Notes: generated by a model from the letters alone, not told the origin. A DNA stretch of 64,000 nt from Paenibacillus endophyticus (GCF_014192395.1 NZ_JACHXW010000022.1:1-64000), one strand, 5' to 3'. Shown: positions 42,876 to 52,412, counted from the first letter of the stretch. Made by a program: numbers and translations.

Positions 42876-44710
42876 ATGGTACTACGCCAAAGCGCAGCGT
42901 ATGTGAAGAAGAAGATGGGGCCGAGGTACAGTCTTTTTGCAAAAATGAATATTTTGATTCTGGTCTTATTCATTCCGATCATTATCCTATTCACGTATTC
43001 CAATGAGATCGCAACGAATACGATCAGCAAGGAGCTTCGGGGCTCCAATATGAAGCAGCTCTCCTTTCTATCGAGCCAAATCGACTCGCGGATCAATCAA
43101 ACGATCGATTTCGTCATTACGTTCTCCAAGGACCCGAACGTCGAGAAATTCAACGGCTTAAACATATGGGATGATCTTTACGACCGGATGCAGACGAGGT
43201 ACGTCGTGCAGGAGAAGATGATGCTGCAGTCGGGAATTACGAACATTTGGCCCGTCACGTACACGGTTTATTCGCAGCAAAACAAAGAAGCGATATCCAA
43301 CAGCAAGGATACGATCAAATACGACGAGGCGTATCTGAACGACAATATGACTGGAGCATGGACATACGGCGACGGCAGGGAGAGCGTGCCGGACGATCAG
43401 CAATCATTCCATTGGTTTTATACGGATTCGTTAGGCCATCAAGGCGCGCTAAAAGGCAGCAATCTCGTCGTGCAGGCGAGCTTCGGCCATGAGAATATCG
43501 AGAATATGCTGGATACGTACAAAGCGGGCGGGCAAGGCGACCCGATCTTTTACCGCCAAGGCGAGGCGCCGATTCTGAATCGGAGCGCTTCCAAGGAGCT
43601 GGCAAGCGAGCTGGTCGCCTTTTTGGACGGCAGGCAGCTGGATGGAACCGAGCAAGAGGTCGTCCGTTTGGGGATAAGAGCTATTTGGTGAGCGCCGTTA
43701 AGTCGCCGCAGCTTGGTTGGTATCTGGTTGATAGCGTGCCGCTGGACCAAATGCTCGGCCCGATATCGTTCAGCCGGAACTTGTTTTATTTGTCGATGGC
43801 CTTGCTGTTCGCCATAGGCATATCCGCTTCGGTGCTGCTATACCGCAACGTGCAGCGTCCGATTATTAAGCTGATTCGCGGCTTGCAGAGCGTACAGCGC
43901 GGCGATTTCTCCGTACAGATCAAAGAGAAGGCAAGCAACGAGTTTTCCTTCCTCTTTTACCGGTTCAACGAAATGTCGCGGCAAATTCAAGATCTGGTCG
44001 AGAAGGTGCTGGGCGAGAAGCTGCGGGCAAGGGAAGCGACGCTGAAGCAGCTGCAGGCGCAGATTAATCCTCATTTTCTCTATAATTGCCTGGGCTATAT
44101 TATTAACATGGCACAGATGAAGGAGCAGGAAGCGGTCGTATCGATGGCCTACAACTTGAGCGCATATTACCGCTATACGACGCGGATGGAGCGGCAGACG
44201 GGCTCCATCGAGGAAGAGATTAAGCTCATCGTCAACTATTTGGACATTCAGAAGCTGCGCAATGAGCGGATTTACTACACCATCGATATTCAAGGCGAGA
44301 TGCTGAAGCAGCAGGTGCCGCGCTTGCTGATTCAACCCGTTGTGGAAAATGCCGTCATTCATGGCGTTGCCAAAACCTATTCGTCGGGCGAGATTCGAAT
44401 TAGGGGCGAAGTGTCGGAAGGCTTATGCAAAATTTACATCGATGACGACGGTCCCGGCATGACGCCGGAGCAGCAGGAGGCGCTTAACCGCAAAATGAAG
44501 GAGCCGCTGCAGGAGGAAATGGGCTGCGGATTATGGAATACGAACCAGCGCATCATGCATCAGTTTGGAGACGGCTCCTGCCTGCATTTCACCAAATCGC
44601 CGCTGGGAGGCTTCCGGACCGAGATCATCTGGCAGATGCCCGTTCCGGAAGAGCCGCGCCATCCACTTCACATAAAAGGGGAACCATTACATGCAGATGA
44701 TCATCGTTGA
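42876..44710 (+). pseudogene. YesM-type sensor kinase split by a one-base frameshift
   Basis: One gene read in two frames. The first part (from ATG 42876, nine bases after GGGGGAGG) has a transmembrane helix and extracellular sensor domain and reads VVRLGIRAIW then stop at 43691. The frame that continues reads GDKSYLVSAVKSPQLGWYL, then a second helix, HAMP, His_kinase domain with INPHFLYN (His codon at 44072) and HATPase DDDGPGM, ending at 44710. One extra G in the run gggg at 43670-43673 would restore VVRLGDKSYLV. This is a real mutation or a homopolymer sequencing error. The TTG at 43685 is not a credible start. Partner regulator follows directly. Confidence 0.85.
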
Positions 44711-46298
44711 TGACGAAGCCCACTGGGTAGACAATTTGTCGATGCACAAGCCTTGGCATACGCTCGGCATTGAGCAGGTTCACAAAGCGTATTCCGCACA
44801 GGAAGCGCTGCAGATTATCGAAACGCAGCCGATTGATATCGTCATTTCGGATATATTAATGCCGGAGATGACGGGGATCGAGCTGATTGAGAAAATTCGG
44901 GAAAGCGACAAGCGAATCAAATGCATTATTTTATCGGGTCATTCCGATTTCGAATATGCCAAGGAGGCTTTGCGCCATAAGGCGGTAGAATATTTGCTGA
45001 AGCCGCCAACAGACGAGGAATTGTTCGGCGCAGTCAAGTCAGCTATCGAGCAATTGAAGGCGGAATGGGAGAGCATCAGCTCCAAGGAGCGTACGGAATA
45101 TGCGCTTAGGGAAAATTTGCCGCTGCTGCGCGGACAGCTGCTGCTTGATGCGCTGCGGGGAGCTAAGCTGCCTGCCGATGAATGGAGCCGGAAGCTGGAA
45201 AATTATCAGTTACCGATCCAATCGGGGAATTGTGCATTGCTTCTCGTCCGGCTTGAAGAGGAATTCGGCCAATACCGGAACAATGGCCAGCAGCTGATGG
45301 AGTTTGCGATCATCAACATCGCAGAAGAAATATTCGGCGAGTTCACGGAAGTATGGGGCGTAAGGGAGGAGCATGGATATTTGGCCTTTCTGCTTCAATT
45401 CAAGGACGAGTCGCCGGAGATCAAGAAGGAACTGCTGCTTGAGAAGCTGGCTGTGCAGCTGCAGGCCAAGGTGAAGCAGTATTTGAAAGGCTCGCTCTCG
45501 ATTGTCATTACGGAACCGTTCCGCTTTCCCGAACAGCTTGCCGACATTTATCGCAAAGCTGCATCCTCTTTCCGCCAGATCGTCGGCGATGAACGGGAAT
45601 TCGTCATGCGTGTCAGTGAATTGGGCCAGCATGTGTCTGAAGGTGCTTTGGATGCGATCCATAGTCCGCCCACGATCAGCAATCTGCTGGAGGCTGGGCG
45701 CTGGGATGCGCTTGAGGAGAAGCTTGCGCATGTATTCGAGGAGCTTGACCTCAAATGGCCGGATTCATGGGAGCACTGCATGGAGGCGGGCTTCTTGATT
45801 GCATCGGCCTTTACCAGATATGCCCACCGAAACGGCCATAAGCTAGAGCAATTGTTAGGCGAGGACATGGAGCTGCTGCAGAGCGGGGAAGCTTTCGCTA
45901 CGATTGGCAAGCTGCGCAATTGGTCGATGTCTGGGCTTCGCAAGCTAAAGGAAGGAACCGCAAATGAGGTTAACGACATCCGTTCCCATTACGTGAAGAA
46001 GGTGCAGGCATTTACGGAAAAAAACCTGCATTTGGACGTATCGCTGCGCGCGCTTGCCGATCACGTTAACCTGCATACGACGCATTTGTCCAAAATTTAT
46101 AAGATCGAAACCGGCGAAGGAATAAGCGAATACGTGTCCCGGCTTCGCATGGAACGCGCATGTCATTTGCTCAAAACGACGGATAAAAAGGTCTATGAGA
46201 TCAGTACGGAGATCGGATATTTGGAGCCGGCATACTTTATAAAGGTGTTCAAACGCCAGTTTGGCGTGACACCGCAGGATTACCGGATCGGTTCTTAA
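44691..46298 (+). CDS. YesN-type response regulator, AraC HTH
   Basis: 535 residues. Receiver domain (about 1-120) with Asp54 in VISDILMPEMTG, a long middle region with a helical linker, and a C-terminal AraC HTH (about 430-533) with the end motif EIGYLEPAYFIKVFKRQFG. It overlaps the kinase reading frame by 20 bases; GGGGAA upstream of ATG 44691 serves as ribosome site, and ATG 44697 is possible too. It probably activates the binding-protein gene 106 bases downstream and the divergent permease operon. If the kinase frameshift is real this regulator has lost its partner. Confidence 0.9.
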   Translation: MQMIIVDDEAHWVDNLSMHKPWHTLGIEQVHKAYSAQEALQIIETQPIDIVISDILMPEMTGIELIEKIRESDKRIKCIILSGHSDFEYAKEALRHKAVEYLLKPPTDEELFGAVKSAIEQLKAEWESISSKERTEYALRENLPLLRGQLLLDALRGAKLPADEWSRKLENYQLPIQSGNCALLLVRLEEEFGQYRNNGQQLMEFAIINIAEEIFGEFTEVWGVREEHGYLAFLLQFKDESPEIKKELLLEKLAVQLQAKVKQYLKGSLSIVITEPFRFPEQLADIYRKAASSFRQIVGDEREFVMRVSELGQHVSEGALDAIHSPPTISNLLEAGRWDALEEKLAHVFEELDLKWPDSWEHCMEAGFLIASAFTRYAHRNGHKLEQLLGEDMELLQSGEAFATIGKLRNWSMSGLRKLKEGTANEVNDIRSHYVKKVQAFTEKNLHLDVSLRALADHVNLHTTHLSKIYKIETGEGISEYVSRLRMERACHLLKTTDKKVYEISTEIGYLEPAYFIKVFKRQFGVTPQDYRIGS

Positions 46299-46404
46299 CA
46301 ACATGACAGAGTCCTATGGAAACTAACAAAGTCATATAGATGGCATCCCCTGCTGCTTGGTAAAGTAGCTTATGTGATCATCTTACTTCAAAGGGGACTG
46401 AAAC

Positions 46405-48084
46405 ATGAACAAACTTAGAAAAGCATTAGTACTGCTCGTAGCAATGGCTTTCGTCGTCAGCGCATGCAGCGGGAATGCCGGCAAGGATGAGAATAAAGGT
46501 ACGGAAAATACCGGCTCGAATACAGGGGCTTCGTCGGAATCCGATGCAGCATTCGCGAAAGGCAAATATGATCCTCCGATTGACATCAGTACGGTCATCA
46601 TGCCGCGGAAATATACAAACGGCGACAGTAAGGAAAACAATGTCCATGACCGCTGGATGCTGGAGCAGTTCGGCATGAAGCATAAGGATACTTGGTATCC
46701 TGCAGGCAACGACCAATATAAACAAAAGCTTCAGCTCGCAATCGCTTCAGGCGAGAAGCTGCCTGATTTCGTATTCGTGCCGACTGACTCGATTTTAACG
46801 AATCAGCTCATCGATTCCGGACAATTCCTGCCGATAGACGAGCTGTTCGACAAGTATGCGAATCAAACGTGGAAAGACCACGCTGAGCAGCATCCTGAGC
46901 TGTGGTATCCCTTCACGAAGGACGGCAAGAAATGGAATGTGCCGATTCTAGAATATACCGACAATGACGATACATTATTGTGGCTGCGCGAGGATTGGAT
47001 GGAGAAGCTGAACCTTGAAGCGCCTAAGACGATTGCCGACCTCGATAACATTTTGGACAAATTCAAAAACGAGAATCCGGACGGACTGGCTGCCAAGGAT
47101 GTATATCCGCTTGCGATCTCTTTGAAAAACAATACGAATACGTGGATGGGATCGCTTGACTGGCTCTTCGGCGCATACGGCGCAGTAGAAGAGCAATGGA
47201 ACAAGGATGCTGACGGCAACCTGGAGTACGGCTCCGTTAATCCAGGCGCGAAGCAAGCGCTTGCCAAGCTGAAGGAATGGATGGAGAAGGGTTATATTCA
47301 CCCGGATGCCGCTTTGTGGGATGAAGGCAAGACAGCTGAAATTTGGACAAACGGCAAAGCAGGCGTTCTGCCAGGCGCGAACTGGGTGCCGGACTGGCCG
47401 GCACCGGATCTGCTTAAGAACGTAGCAGGCTCCAAATACAAAGCCTATCCGATCCCAGCAGGTCCGGATGGCGCAATCGGAACGAAATGGCAAAATTCAG
47501 GCGTGAACAGCAGCTTTATGATTAACAAGGATGCCAAGCATCCGGAAGCATTCTTCATCTATTACAACTATTTGCTGGACAACTTGGCTAATCCTAAGGC
47601 TGGCGGAGCCTATGAATTCGGCTTCGCGAAAGGTTATGACTGGGATGAGGTTGACGGACAGCCAACGAACAACAAGGACAAAATTAAAGACTACAATAAC
47701 GAGTTTGCGTTTATTACAGGCCCGGCGCGTATTCCAGATCTTTATATGAAAACGCTGGTTAAGCTTGCTGACGGCGCAGCGCCAGAAACGCCTTACGAGA
47801 AGCAGACAGCAGAATTCCGCAAGCCGGAAAACTGGTATTCCGCGAAAGTCGTCATGTCGCAAATCGATATTCGCAAGCAGAACTACTTTACGGGAGCGGC
47901 TACGCCTACCATGATTACAAAGTGGAGCCTGCTTCGCCAGTCGGAGCTTGAAACCTTCAACAAAATCATTTATGGCAAACTGCCGATCGACGCCTTTGAT
48001 ACTTTCGTAACGAATTGGAAAGTAAACGGCGGCGATCAAATTACGACGGAAGTGAACGATTGGTTTAAATCGGTTTCGAAGTAA
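46405..48084 (+). CDS. Sugar ABC transporter substrate-binding lipoprotein
   Basis: 559-residue LplA-type extracellular binding protein. The signal peptide ends in lipobox VSAC (Cys about 22), followed by a Gly/Asn/Lys linker. The C terminus (NGGDQITTEVNDW) is like that of the paralogue at 9071-10771. AAGGGG lies nine bases before the ATG. It follows the kinase/regulator pair and ends in a strong terminator. Its permeases are probably those at 40892-42730, which would make this locus a divergent oligosaccharide uptake unit with the GH3 enzyme. Confidence 0.92.
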   Translation: MNKLRKALVLLVAMAFVVSACSGNAGKDENKGTENTGSNTGASSESDAAFAKGKYDPPIDISTVIMPRKYTNGDSKENNVHDRWMLEQFGMKHKDTWYPAGNDQYKQKLQLAIASGEKLPDFVFVPTDSILTNQLIDSGQFLPIDELFDKYANQTWKDHAEQHPELWYPFTKDGKKWNVPILEYTDNDDTLLWLREDWMEKLNLEAPKTIADLDNILDKFKNENPDGLAAKDVYPLAISLKNNTNTWMGSLDWLFGAYGAVEEQWNKDADGNLEYGSVNPGAKQALAKLKEWMEKGYIHPDAALWDEGKTAEIWTNGKAGVLPGANWVPDWPAPDLLKNVAGSKYKAYPIPAGPDGAIGTKWQNSGVNSSFMINKDAKHPEAFFIYYNYLLDNLANPKAGGAYEFGFAKGYDWDEVDGQPTNNKDKIKDYNNEFAFITGPARIPDLYMKTLVKLADGAAPETPYEKQTAEFRKPENWYSAKVVMSQIDIRKQNYFTGAATPTMITKWSLLRQSELETFNKIIYGKLPIDAFDTFVTNWKVNGGDQITTEVNDWFKSVSK

Positions 48085-48114
48085 TAAAGCGATCGTGAAG
48101 TGAACGGCCAAATG

Positions 48115-48152
48115 CCGGCAAGACCACAGGAGTGGTCTTGCCGGTTTTTTTT
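48115..48152 (+). terminator. Rho-independent terminator of the binding-protein gene
   Basis: Perfect 13-base arms ccggcaagaccac and gtggtcttgccgg around agga, then eight T. Confidence 0.93.
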
Positions 48153-48188
48153 GTATGCGTAACGGATTGAAATGGCAGGCTTTGGGCT

Positions 48189-49043
48189 TTATCGTTGCGC
48201 TTCGAAAGAAGTCGAAAGGGTGAGCGATTTCGTGCTCTCTAGTGCTTGCGCTACCTCTTTAATTTTTTCTTGGGCAGCAGTATAGGCATCCTCTCCCAGA
48301 AACAAGTGCAGCGGTGGATTGGCCGATAAAGCTACTTCGATCAAGACATCAGCGGCTTTTGCCGGATCACCTGGTTGATTCCCCGCAATTACATCGGTAT
48401 GAAGATCAAGCGAAGCTTGTACTTCCGAATATTCGCTGTTGGAAGCCGAGGATACCGCTAAAGAATCACTGGCAAGGAAGCTGGTTCGGAAATAGCCGGG
48501 ATAAACGACGGTAGCCGTAAGGCCAAGCGGCCTCACTTCGACAGCGAGCGATTCGGTCATGCCGGTTACTGCGAATTTGGTGGCTCCGTAACAGCCCCAG
48601 CCGGCATAGCCGCCGCTGAATCCAATAATGGACGATATGTTGAAGATATGTCCTGATCCCTTTTCCCTCATATGCGGAATGGCGTAGCGGAGCACGTTCA
48701 TGATGCTGAATACGTTAATGTCAAAGTTGCTGCGTATCTCTTGGTCCGTTAGCGTTTCGAACGTTCCGATCTGCCCATATCCGGCATTATTCACGACAAC
48801 ATCGATTTTTCCAAAATGGCTAATGACGGAGGAAATGGCAGCTTGAACGCTTTCCTCACTCGCAAGCTCTACTTGAAGCGGTAGAAACTGGCTGGCATCC
48901 GTGTGCTGGACCGCTTCCTGCAAAGCCTCAGCAGACCTTGACGTAGCGGCAACGTTAAAGCCAGCAGCCAACAGCTTCTGGACGAGTGTAAGTCCTAACC
49001 CTTTTGATGCCCCTGTAACGAGCCAAACCATTGATTCATTCAT
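48189..49043 (-). CDS. Short-chain dehydrogenase/reductase
   Basis: 284-residue classical SDR. The NAD(P) motif TGASKGLG (about 10-17), the NNAG motif, and the catalytic Ser plus YGATK (about 154-158) are intact. An Arg after the second strand (TSRS) suggests NADP preference. AGGAGG lies ten bases before the ATG. It is divergent from an AraC-type regulator gene, a common arrangement in which the regulator controls the dehydrogenase. The substrate is unknown. Confidence 0.9.
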   Translation of the reverse strand: MNESMVWLVTGASKGLGLTLVQKLLAAGFNVAATSRSAEALQEAVQHTDASQFLPLQVELASEESVQAAISSVISHFGKIDVVVNNAGYGQIGTFETLTDQEIRSNFDINVFSIMNVLRYAIPHMREKGSGHIFNISSIIGFSGGYAGWGCYGATKFAVTGMTESLAVEVRPLGLTATVVYPGYFRTSFLASDSLAVSSASNSEYSEVQASLDLHTDVIAGNQPGDPAKAADVLIEVALSANPPLHLFLGEDAYTAAQEKIKEVAQALESTKSLTLSTSFEAQR

Positions 49044-49207
49044 GCAATAGAAACCTCCTAATGATTATGGGATCTGCTTGATAAGCGGATTGTCGTCTTC
49101 ACAAGCTGCTTACTAGCTGTTACTAAGTATGGAGCATCAACACGGCCTTGAGGTAGCCGTTTCGAATCAGCTTCTTGCCTAATCCGATCAAAGTCGATAA
49201 AGTAGAA

Positions 49208-49249
49208 GAACAAAGAACAAGGAACAAGGAACAAGGAAGAAGGAACGAG
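49208..49249 (+). repeat. Heptanucleotide tandem repeat upstream of the AraC gene
   Basis: Six units of seven bases: gaacaaa, gaacaag (three times), gaagaag, gaacgag. It lies 27 bases before the AraC start, in the 232-base divergent intergenic region, where copy-number change would alter promoter-to-start spacing. Confidence 0.75.
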
Positions 49250-49275
49250 CACGAGACTAAAGAAGCGAGGTGGCG

Positions 49276-50211
49276 ATGATGCTTCATACCGCACATCAGA
49301 ATGATGGCATGCTTGAGAAGCAAGCCGAATTGGCTTTTCTCATGGGGAAGCATGTAAGGGAGGATGGTATTCACGAAACAAAGATCCCAAAGCTGAAATT
49401 CATACGAAACGCACAACCGACTGTACCCATTCATCTCGTTCACCAGCCTGCGTTATGTATCATTGCGCAAGGAAAGAAAATCGTCATGCTCGGCGAAGAA
49501 AGCTATTCTTACGACCCGTCCGATTATCTAGTTATTTCCGTTGATTTGCCTCTTTCGGGACAAGTCATTGAGGCCTCTCCCGAGGCGCCTTATCTATGTC
49601 TGTTGTTGGAATTGGATCTAAGCCTCGTGCTTGATGTTATGAAGGAGTCCGAACTCTCTATGACCAAATCGAAAGAATCCCTCAGAGGCTTGTACATTAG
49701 CAAGACGGGTGAAACACTGTTGGATGCGGTGGTCAGATTGGTGCGTCTATTGGATTCGCCGCAGGATATGAAGGTGCTTGCACCGATGGTGGCTCGCGAG
49801 ATTATGTACCGCATTCTGAACGGAAGCCAAGGAGAGCTGCTCAAGCAAATCGCAATGACCGGCAGCAACACGAATCGGGTGGCTGCGGTCATTCAGCAAC
49901 TTAAGAAAGACTATGACAAGCCGCTGCGAATCGAGGAATTAGCCGCGTTTGCGAATATGAGCTCGGCCTCTCTTCATCGCCATTTCCGCGAAGTGACGGC
50001 GATGAGTCCATTGCAATACCAGAAGCAAATACGGCTGCAGGAGGCGCGGCGATTGCTTCTGTCCGAGTCGGCTGACGCCGCAGAGGTTGGCTTCCGCGTC
50101 GGCTATGAGAGTCCGTCGCAATTCAGCAGGGAGTACAGCCGCCAGTTCGGCTTGCCGCCAATCAGCGATATGAAGCGTCTTCGACTGCTGCCTAGCCAGC
50201 AGTCGGTGTGA
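49276..50211 (+). CDS. AraC-family transcription regulator
   Basis: About 311 residues. The N-terminal AraC_N (PF06719-type) sensing domain carries VHQPALCIIAQGKK and the beta-rich segment after it; the C-terminal HTH_18 (about 205-300) reads ELAAFANMSSASLHRHFREV and RVGYESPSQFSREYSRQFG. Candidate starts are GTG 49270, ATG 49276 and ATG 49279; the purine-rich GCGAGGTGG just upstream fits the ATGs. Divergent from the SDR gene. It likely activates that gene; the inducer is unknown. Confidence 0.87.
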   Translation: MMLHTAHQNDGMLEKQAELAFLMGKHVREDGIHETKIPKLKFIRNAQPTVPIHLVHQPALCIIAQGKKIVMLGEESYSYDPSDYLVISVDLPLSGQVIEASPEAPYLCLLLELDLSLVLDVMKESELSMTKSKESLRGLYISKTGETLLDAVVRLVRLLDSPQDMKVLAPMVAREIMYRILNGSQGELLKQIAMTGSNTNRVAAVIQQLKKDYDKPLRIEELAAFANMSSASLHRHFREVTAMSPLQYQKQIRLQEARRLLLSESADAAEVGFRVGYESPSQFSREYSRQFGLPPISDMKRLRLLPSQQSV

Positions 50212-50225
50212 GCCTTGAAGTACAG

Positions 50226-50276
50226 AAAAATGCCAGCAGGCGTGAGGGAAGAACCTCTTACCTGCTGGCATTTTTT
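50226..50276. terminator. Terminator between AraC and Atu4866-like genes
   Basis: Arms aaaaatgccagcagg and cctgctggcatttttt with extra inner pairing; works for the plus strand (six T) and plausibly the minus strand (five A before the stem). Confidence 0.85.
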
Positions 50277-50307
50277 GTTTGCGGACTAATCGTAGATGCG
50301 GCTGATG

Positions 50308-50571
50308 CTATCGGCTTTGTTCCCGGTAGAAGATCATGCCCCCGTGATAAAGAACGCCATTGCGGAATTCACCATCGGCTGTAAAATTGGTGTCATCCAC
50401 ATAATCAATATGGTTGCCAGTTACGATGTAGCTGCCTGTATAGGCGCTTCTCCGATTGCCTCGTGCTTCGTCATATCGGCCGTTAGGCAGAAGCTCCTGG
50501 CGGACATGCCCATCCCTAGTTACCCACATGCCGAGATAGGGGTGATGTACTGTATTCATAGCATTATTCAT
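50308..50571 (-). CDS. Atu4866-like small beta-barrel protein
   Basis: 87 residues. The sequence from WVTRDGHVRQELLPNGRY through GNHIDYVDDTNFTADGEF to LYHGGMIFYR matches the Atu4866 family (PF11512), a small lipocalin-like fold of unknown role, often near oxidoreductase genes. AAGGAG lies eight bases before the ATG. Located downstream of a truncated FAD-oxidoreductase gene on the same strand. Confidence 0.82.
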   Translation of the reverse strand: MNNAMNTVHHPYLGMWVTRDGHVRQELLPNGRYDEARGNRRSAYTGSYIVTGNHIDYVDDTNFTADGEFRNGVLYHGGMIFYREQSR

Positions 50572-50737
50572 AACATTCGCTCCTTATGCGTGCCATTCTT
50601 TTAAGCTTCTACACTCTCAGTATGGCCAATTCAGAGCGGGAGGAGGTAGACGATTTCGATCATAGAATTGCCTATTCCACTCAAATGTTAGAAGAGCAGG
50701 ATAATCATATAATGAGAATAGGACTTTGCCTTCTTTG

Positions 50738-51064
50738 TTAATCGGCTCTGCGCAGACAGCCTATTGGATGAATACGACGCCTTGCGTGGCCAGGATGGGA
50801 GCTTGGCAGCGCTGCTGGAAAAAATTCTCCAATCATCTCGCGGTAAATTCCCGTAACGTTGCCTACGCCCATGAAGACGCTCACATTACCCAGCGTGCTC
50901 ATGCCTCCTAGCTGACCGGAATGCTCCAGCAGAATCGTCTTGCATCCGCTGCGGGCAGCGCTGATTGCGGCTGCTGTTCCGGCGGGGCTTCCTCCTACGA
51001 CAATAACATCGGCTGTAGCGTGTACGGGTACGATGCGCTGCATCGTAATTTCCTTGATAGACAT
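50738..51064 (-). pseudogene. FAD-dependent oxidoreductase, 3'-truncated
   Basis: The first 80 residues are the N terminus of a FAD_oxidored (PF12831-type) enzyme: ADVIVVGGSPAGTAAAISAA is the dinucleotide-binding motif, and LGGMSTLGNVSVFMG the family continuation. After IYREMIGEFFPAALPSSHPGH the frame runs into unrelated sequence and stops at 108 residues, where the family usually exceeds 400. The GAGAGGGGAT ribosome site before the start is intact. No continuation was found in other frames down to 50600. The gene has lost its 3' four-fifths by deletion. Confidence 0.75.
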
Positions 51065-51212
51065 GTTAAATATCCCCTCTCGTTTAGGCGTTGATGACGC
51101 TTACTGCGCCTCTGGCCGTTTGCATTTACCTCAGTGTAGGAGAAAATGGCACTACTTTATAGTTTTATTTTTGTTACAATTAAGACTACAAAACGTGCAA
51201 GGGGGCTCTTCC

Positions 51213-51272
51213 ATGCCGAGAAAAAAAACCGTCACCTTACAAACGATTGCCGATGAGCGCCAAGCGATTTGA
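51213..51272 (+). pseudogene. LacI-family regulator, only the N terminus left
   Basis: From ATG 51213, seven bases after AAGGGGG, it reads MPRKKTVTLQTIADE, the start of a LacI HTH (normally continuing with a variant of LGVSxxTVS), then RQAI and a stop. Only the first helix remains. Divergent from the truncated FAD oxidoreductase at 50738-51064; the two form a recognisable regulator/enzyme pair, both destroyed beyond their first exons of sequence. Confidence 0.65.
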
Positions 51273-51296
51273 AGAAGTAGAGGGGTAAAAACGGAC

Positions 51297-51325
51297 TTGG
51301 CTTAGCAGGCGGAAAACCGTATAGT
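51297..51325 (+). promoter_or_regulatory. Sigma-A promoter of the GyrI-like gene
   Basis: TTGGCT (51297-51302), 17-base spacer, TATAGT (51320-51325), 60 bases before the ATG at 51386. Confidence 0.65.
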
Positions 51326-51385
51326 GATAGGAGGATCGCCATCATTCAAATAGCTTGCTTTCCGAATAATAAGGAGGAATATAAG

Positions 51386-51853
51386 ATGAAGACGTATGAG
51401 TCCGAGGTTATGGAAAAAGAAGAGATCAAGCTGGTTGGTTTCACCATTACGGAAAGCTTAAACCATGTGCTGGAATCGAAACTCGTAGAAACGCTGCGCA
51501 GAGACCTAGCAAAACGAATAGATGAAATTAAAAATAGGGCAGGAACAGGGATATATTTGAATCAAATCTATCCTCATGACGGTGAATGGACGCCGGATGT
51601 ACCGTTCGAGCATGTAATCGCAGTAGAGGTGAGCGCATTCGATCACTTGCCAAGCGGCATGATAAGCCATACGATTGCAGCTGGCCGGTACATTAGAATC
51701 ATACATCAAGGCCCAGAATCACAGCTAGGCTCAACGTATGAATATATAAACAATACGTTCGGGACTAGACCTATTGATCTTGAATATTGGCAGGATATAA
51801 ATGATTTGGACAGTGAAGAGAGCCGAATCGACATTTACATACCAGCACCATAA
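51386..51853 (+). CDS. GyrI-like / AraC effector-binding domain protein
   Basis: 155 residues. The pattern EKEEIKLVGFTI ... LNQIYPHDGEWTPDVPFEHVIAVEVSAF ... MISHTIAAGRYIRIIHQGP ... IDIYIPAP is that of stand-alone effector-binding (GyrI-like, Cass2) domains, which bind small hydrophobic or cationic ligands and sometimes inhibit enzymes or hydrolyse drugs. AAGGAGG lies nine bases before the ATG. Its own promoter is visible. No DNA-binding part is attached. Confidence 0.85.
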   Translation: MKTYESEVMEKEEIKLVGFTITESLNHVLESKLVETLRRDLAKRIDEIKNRAGTGIYLNQIYPHDGEWTPDVPFEHVIAVEVSAFDHLPSGMISHTIAAGRYIRIIHQGPESQLGSTYEYINNTFGTRPIDLEYWQDINDLDSEESRIDIYIPAP

Positions 51854-52054
51854 AAGAATACTTTTGCTCCGCAGCATAAATCGATTCTTTGAACAAAGAG
51901 CGCCAGTCCCATTCACAGAAGCTGAAGAAAGTAGGGGCACCAACCAGGTAAGAGTGACTTTACGCATATCTGCGGAGGGACTTATCATGTTTATGACGAG
52001 ATGAATGACTGTGTATCATGTCCAGAAATTAAGAATCATATTGGAGGCCTTTCC

Positions 52055-52363
52055 ATGAGTCAACGCTATCGCATTACTAGATCATTGCAGGAAACGAGCG
52101 GTTCACCGCGCACGATATCATTAGAGGAATGCAAACGATATTTTGCTTTAAAAGCTGATTTTGCATATTCCTCCGTTTTTACGGTATCAGGCGAAACTAC
52201 GATGTCCATTGAAGGTGATTTCTTCATGTGGAGCTACGGCGATGCCAAAATTCCATTCAGGCATTATGATGGGGATATTTACGTTTCGGGTACGAATGAG
52301 GCTGTCATTCCTAAGCTTATGGAAGTGGCAAGCGAGCTAGAGGCAGATATAACGGAGGGATGA
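52055..52363 (+). CDS. Hypothetical protein, 102 residues
   Basis: Starts MSQRYRITRSLQETSG and ends ASELEADITEG. TTGGAGG at 52041-52047 is seven bases before the ATG at 52055; an in-frame ATG at 52001 lacks a site. It has alternating strands around FFMWSYGDAKIPFRHYDGDIYVSG and a C-terminal helix. No family was recognised. It is soluble and probably cytoplasmic. It may share a transcript with the following kinase-like gene 50 bases on. Confidence 0.65.
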   Translation: MSQRYRITRSLQETSGSPRTISLEECKRYFALKADFAYSSVFTVSGETTMSIEGDFFMWSYGDAKIPFRHYDGDIYVSGTNEAVIPKLMEVASELEADITEG

Positions 52364-52412
52364 TCCTTCGTAAGCTAATCAGGCGATCCTTCAAACAAGG
52401 GGCGAAAGAGCA

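Noticed and set aside
43685..44710. Separate kinase gene starting at TTG 43685
   Set aside because: No ribosome site; the frame upstream of it continues the sensor domain, so it is the second half of a frameshifted gene.
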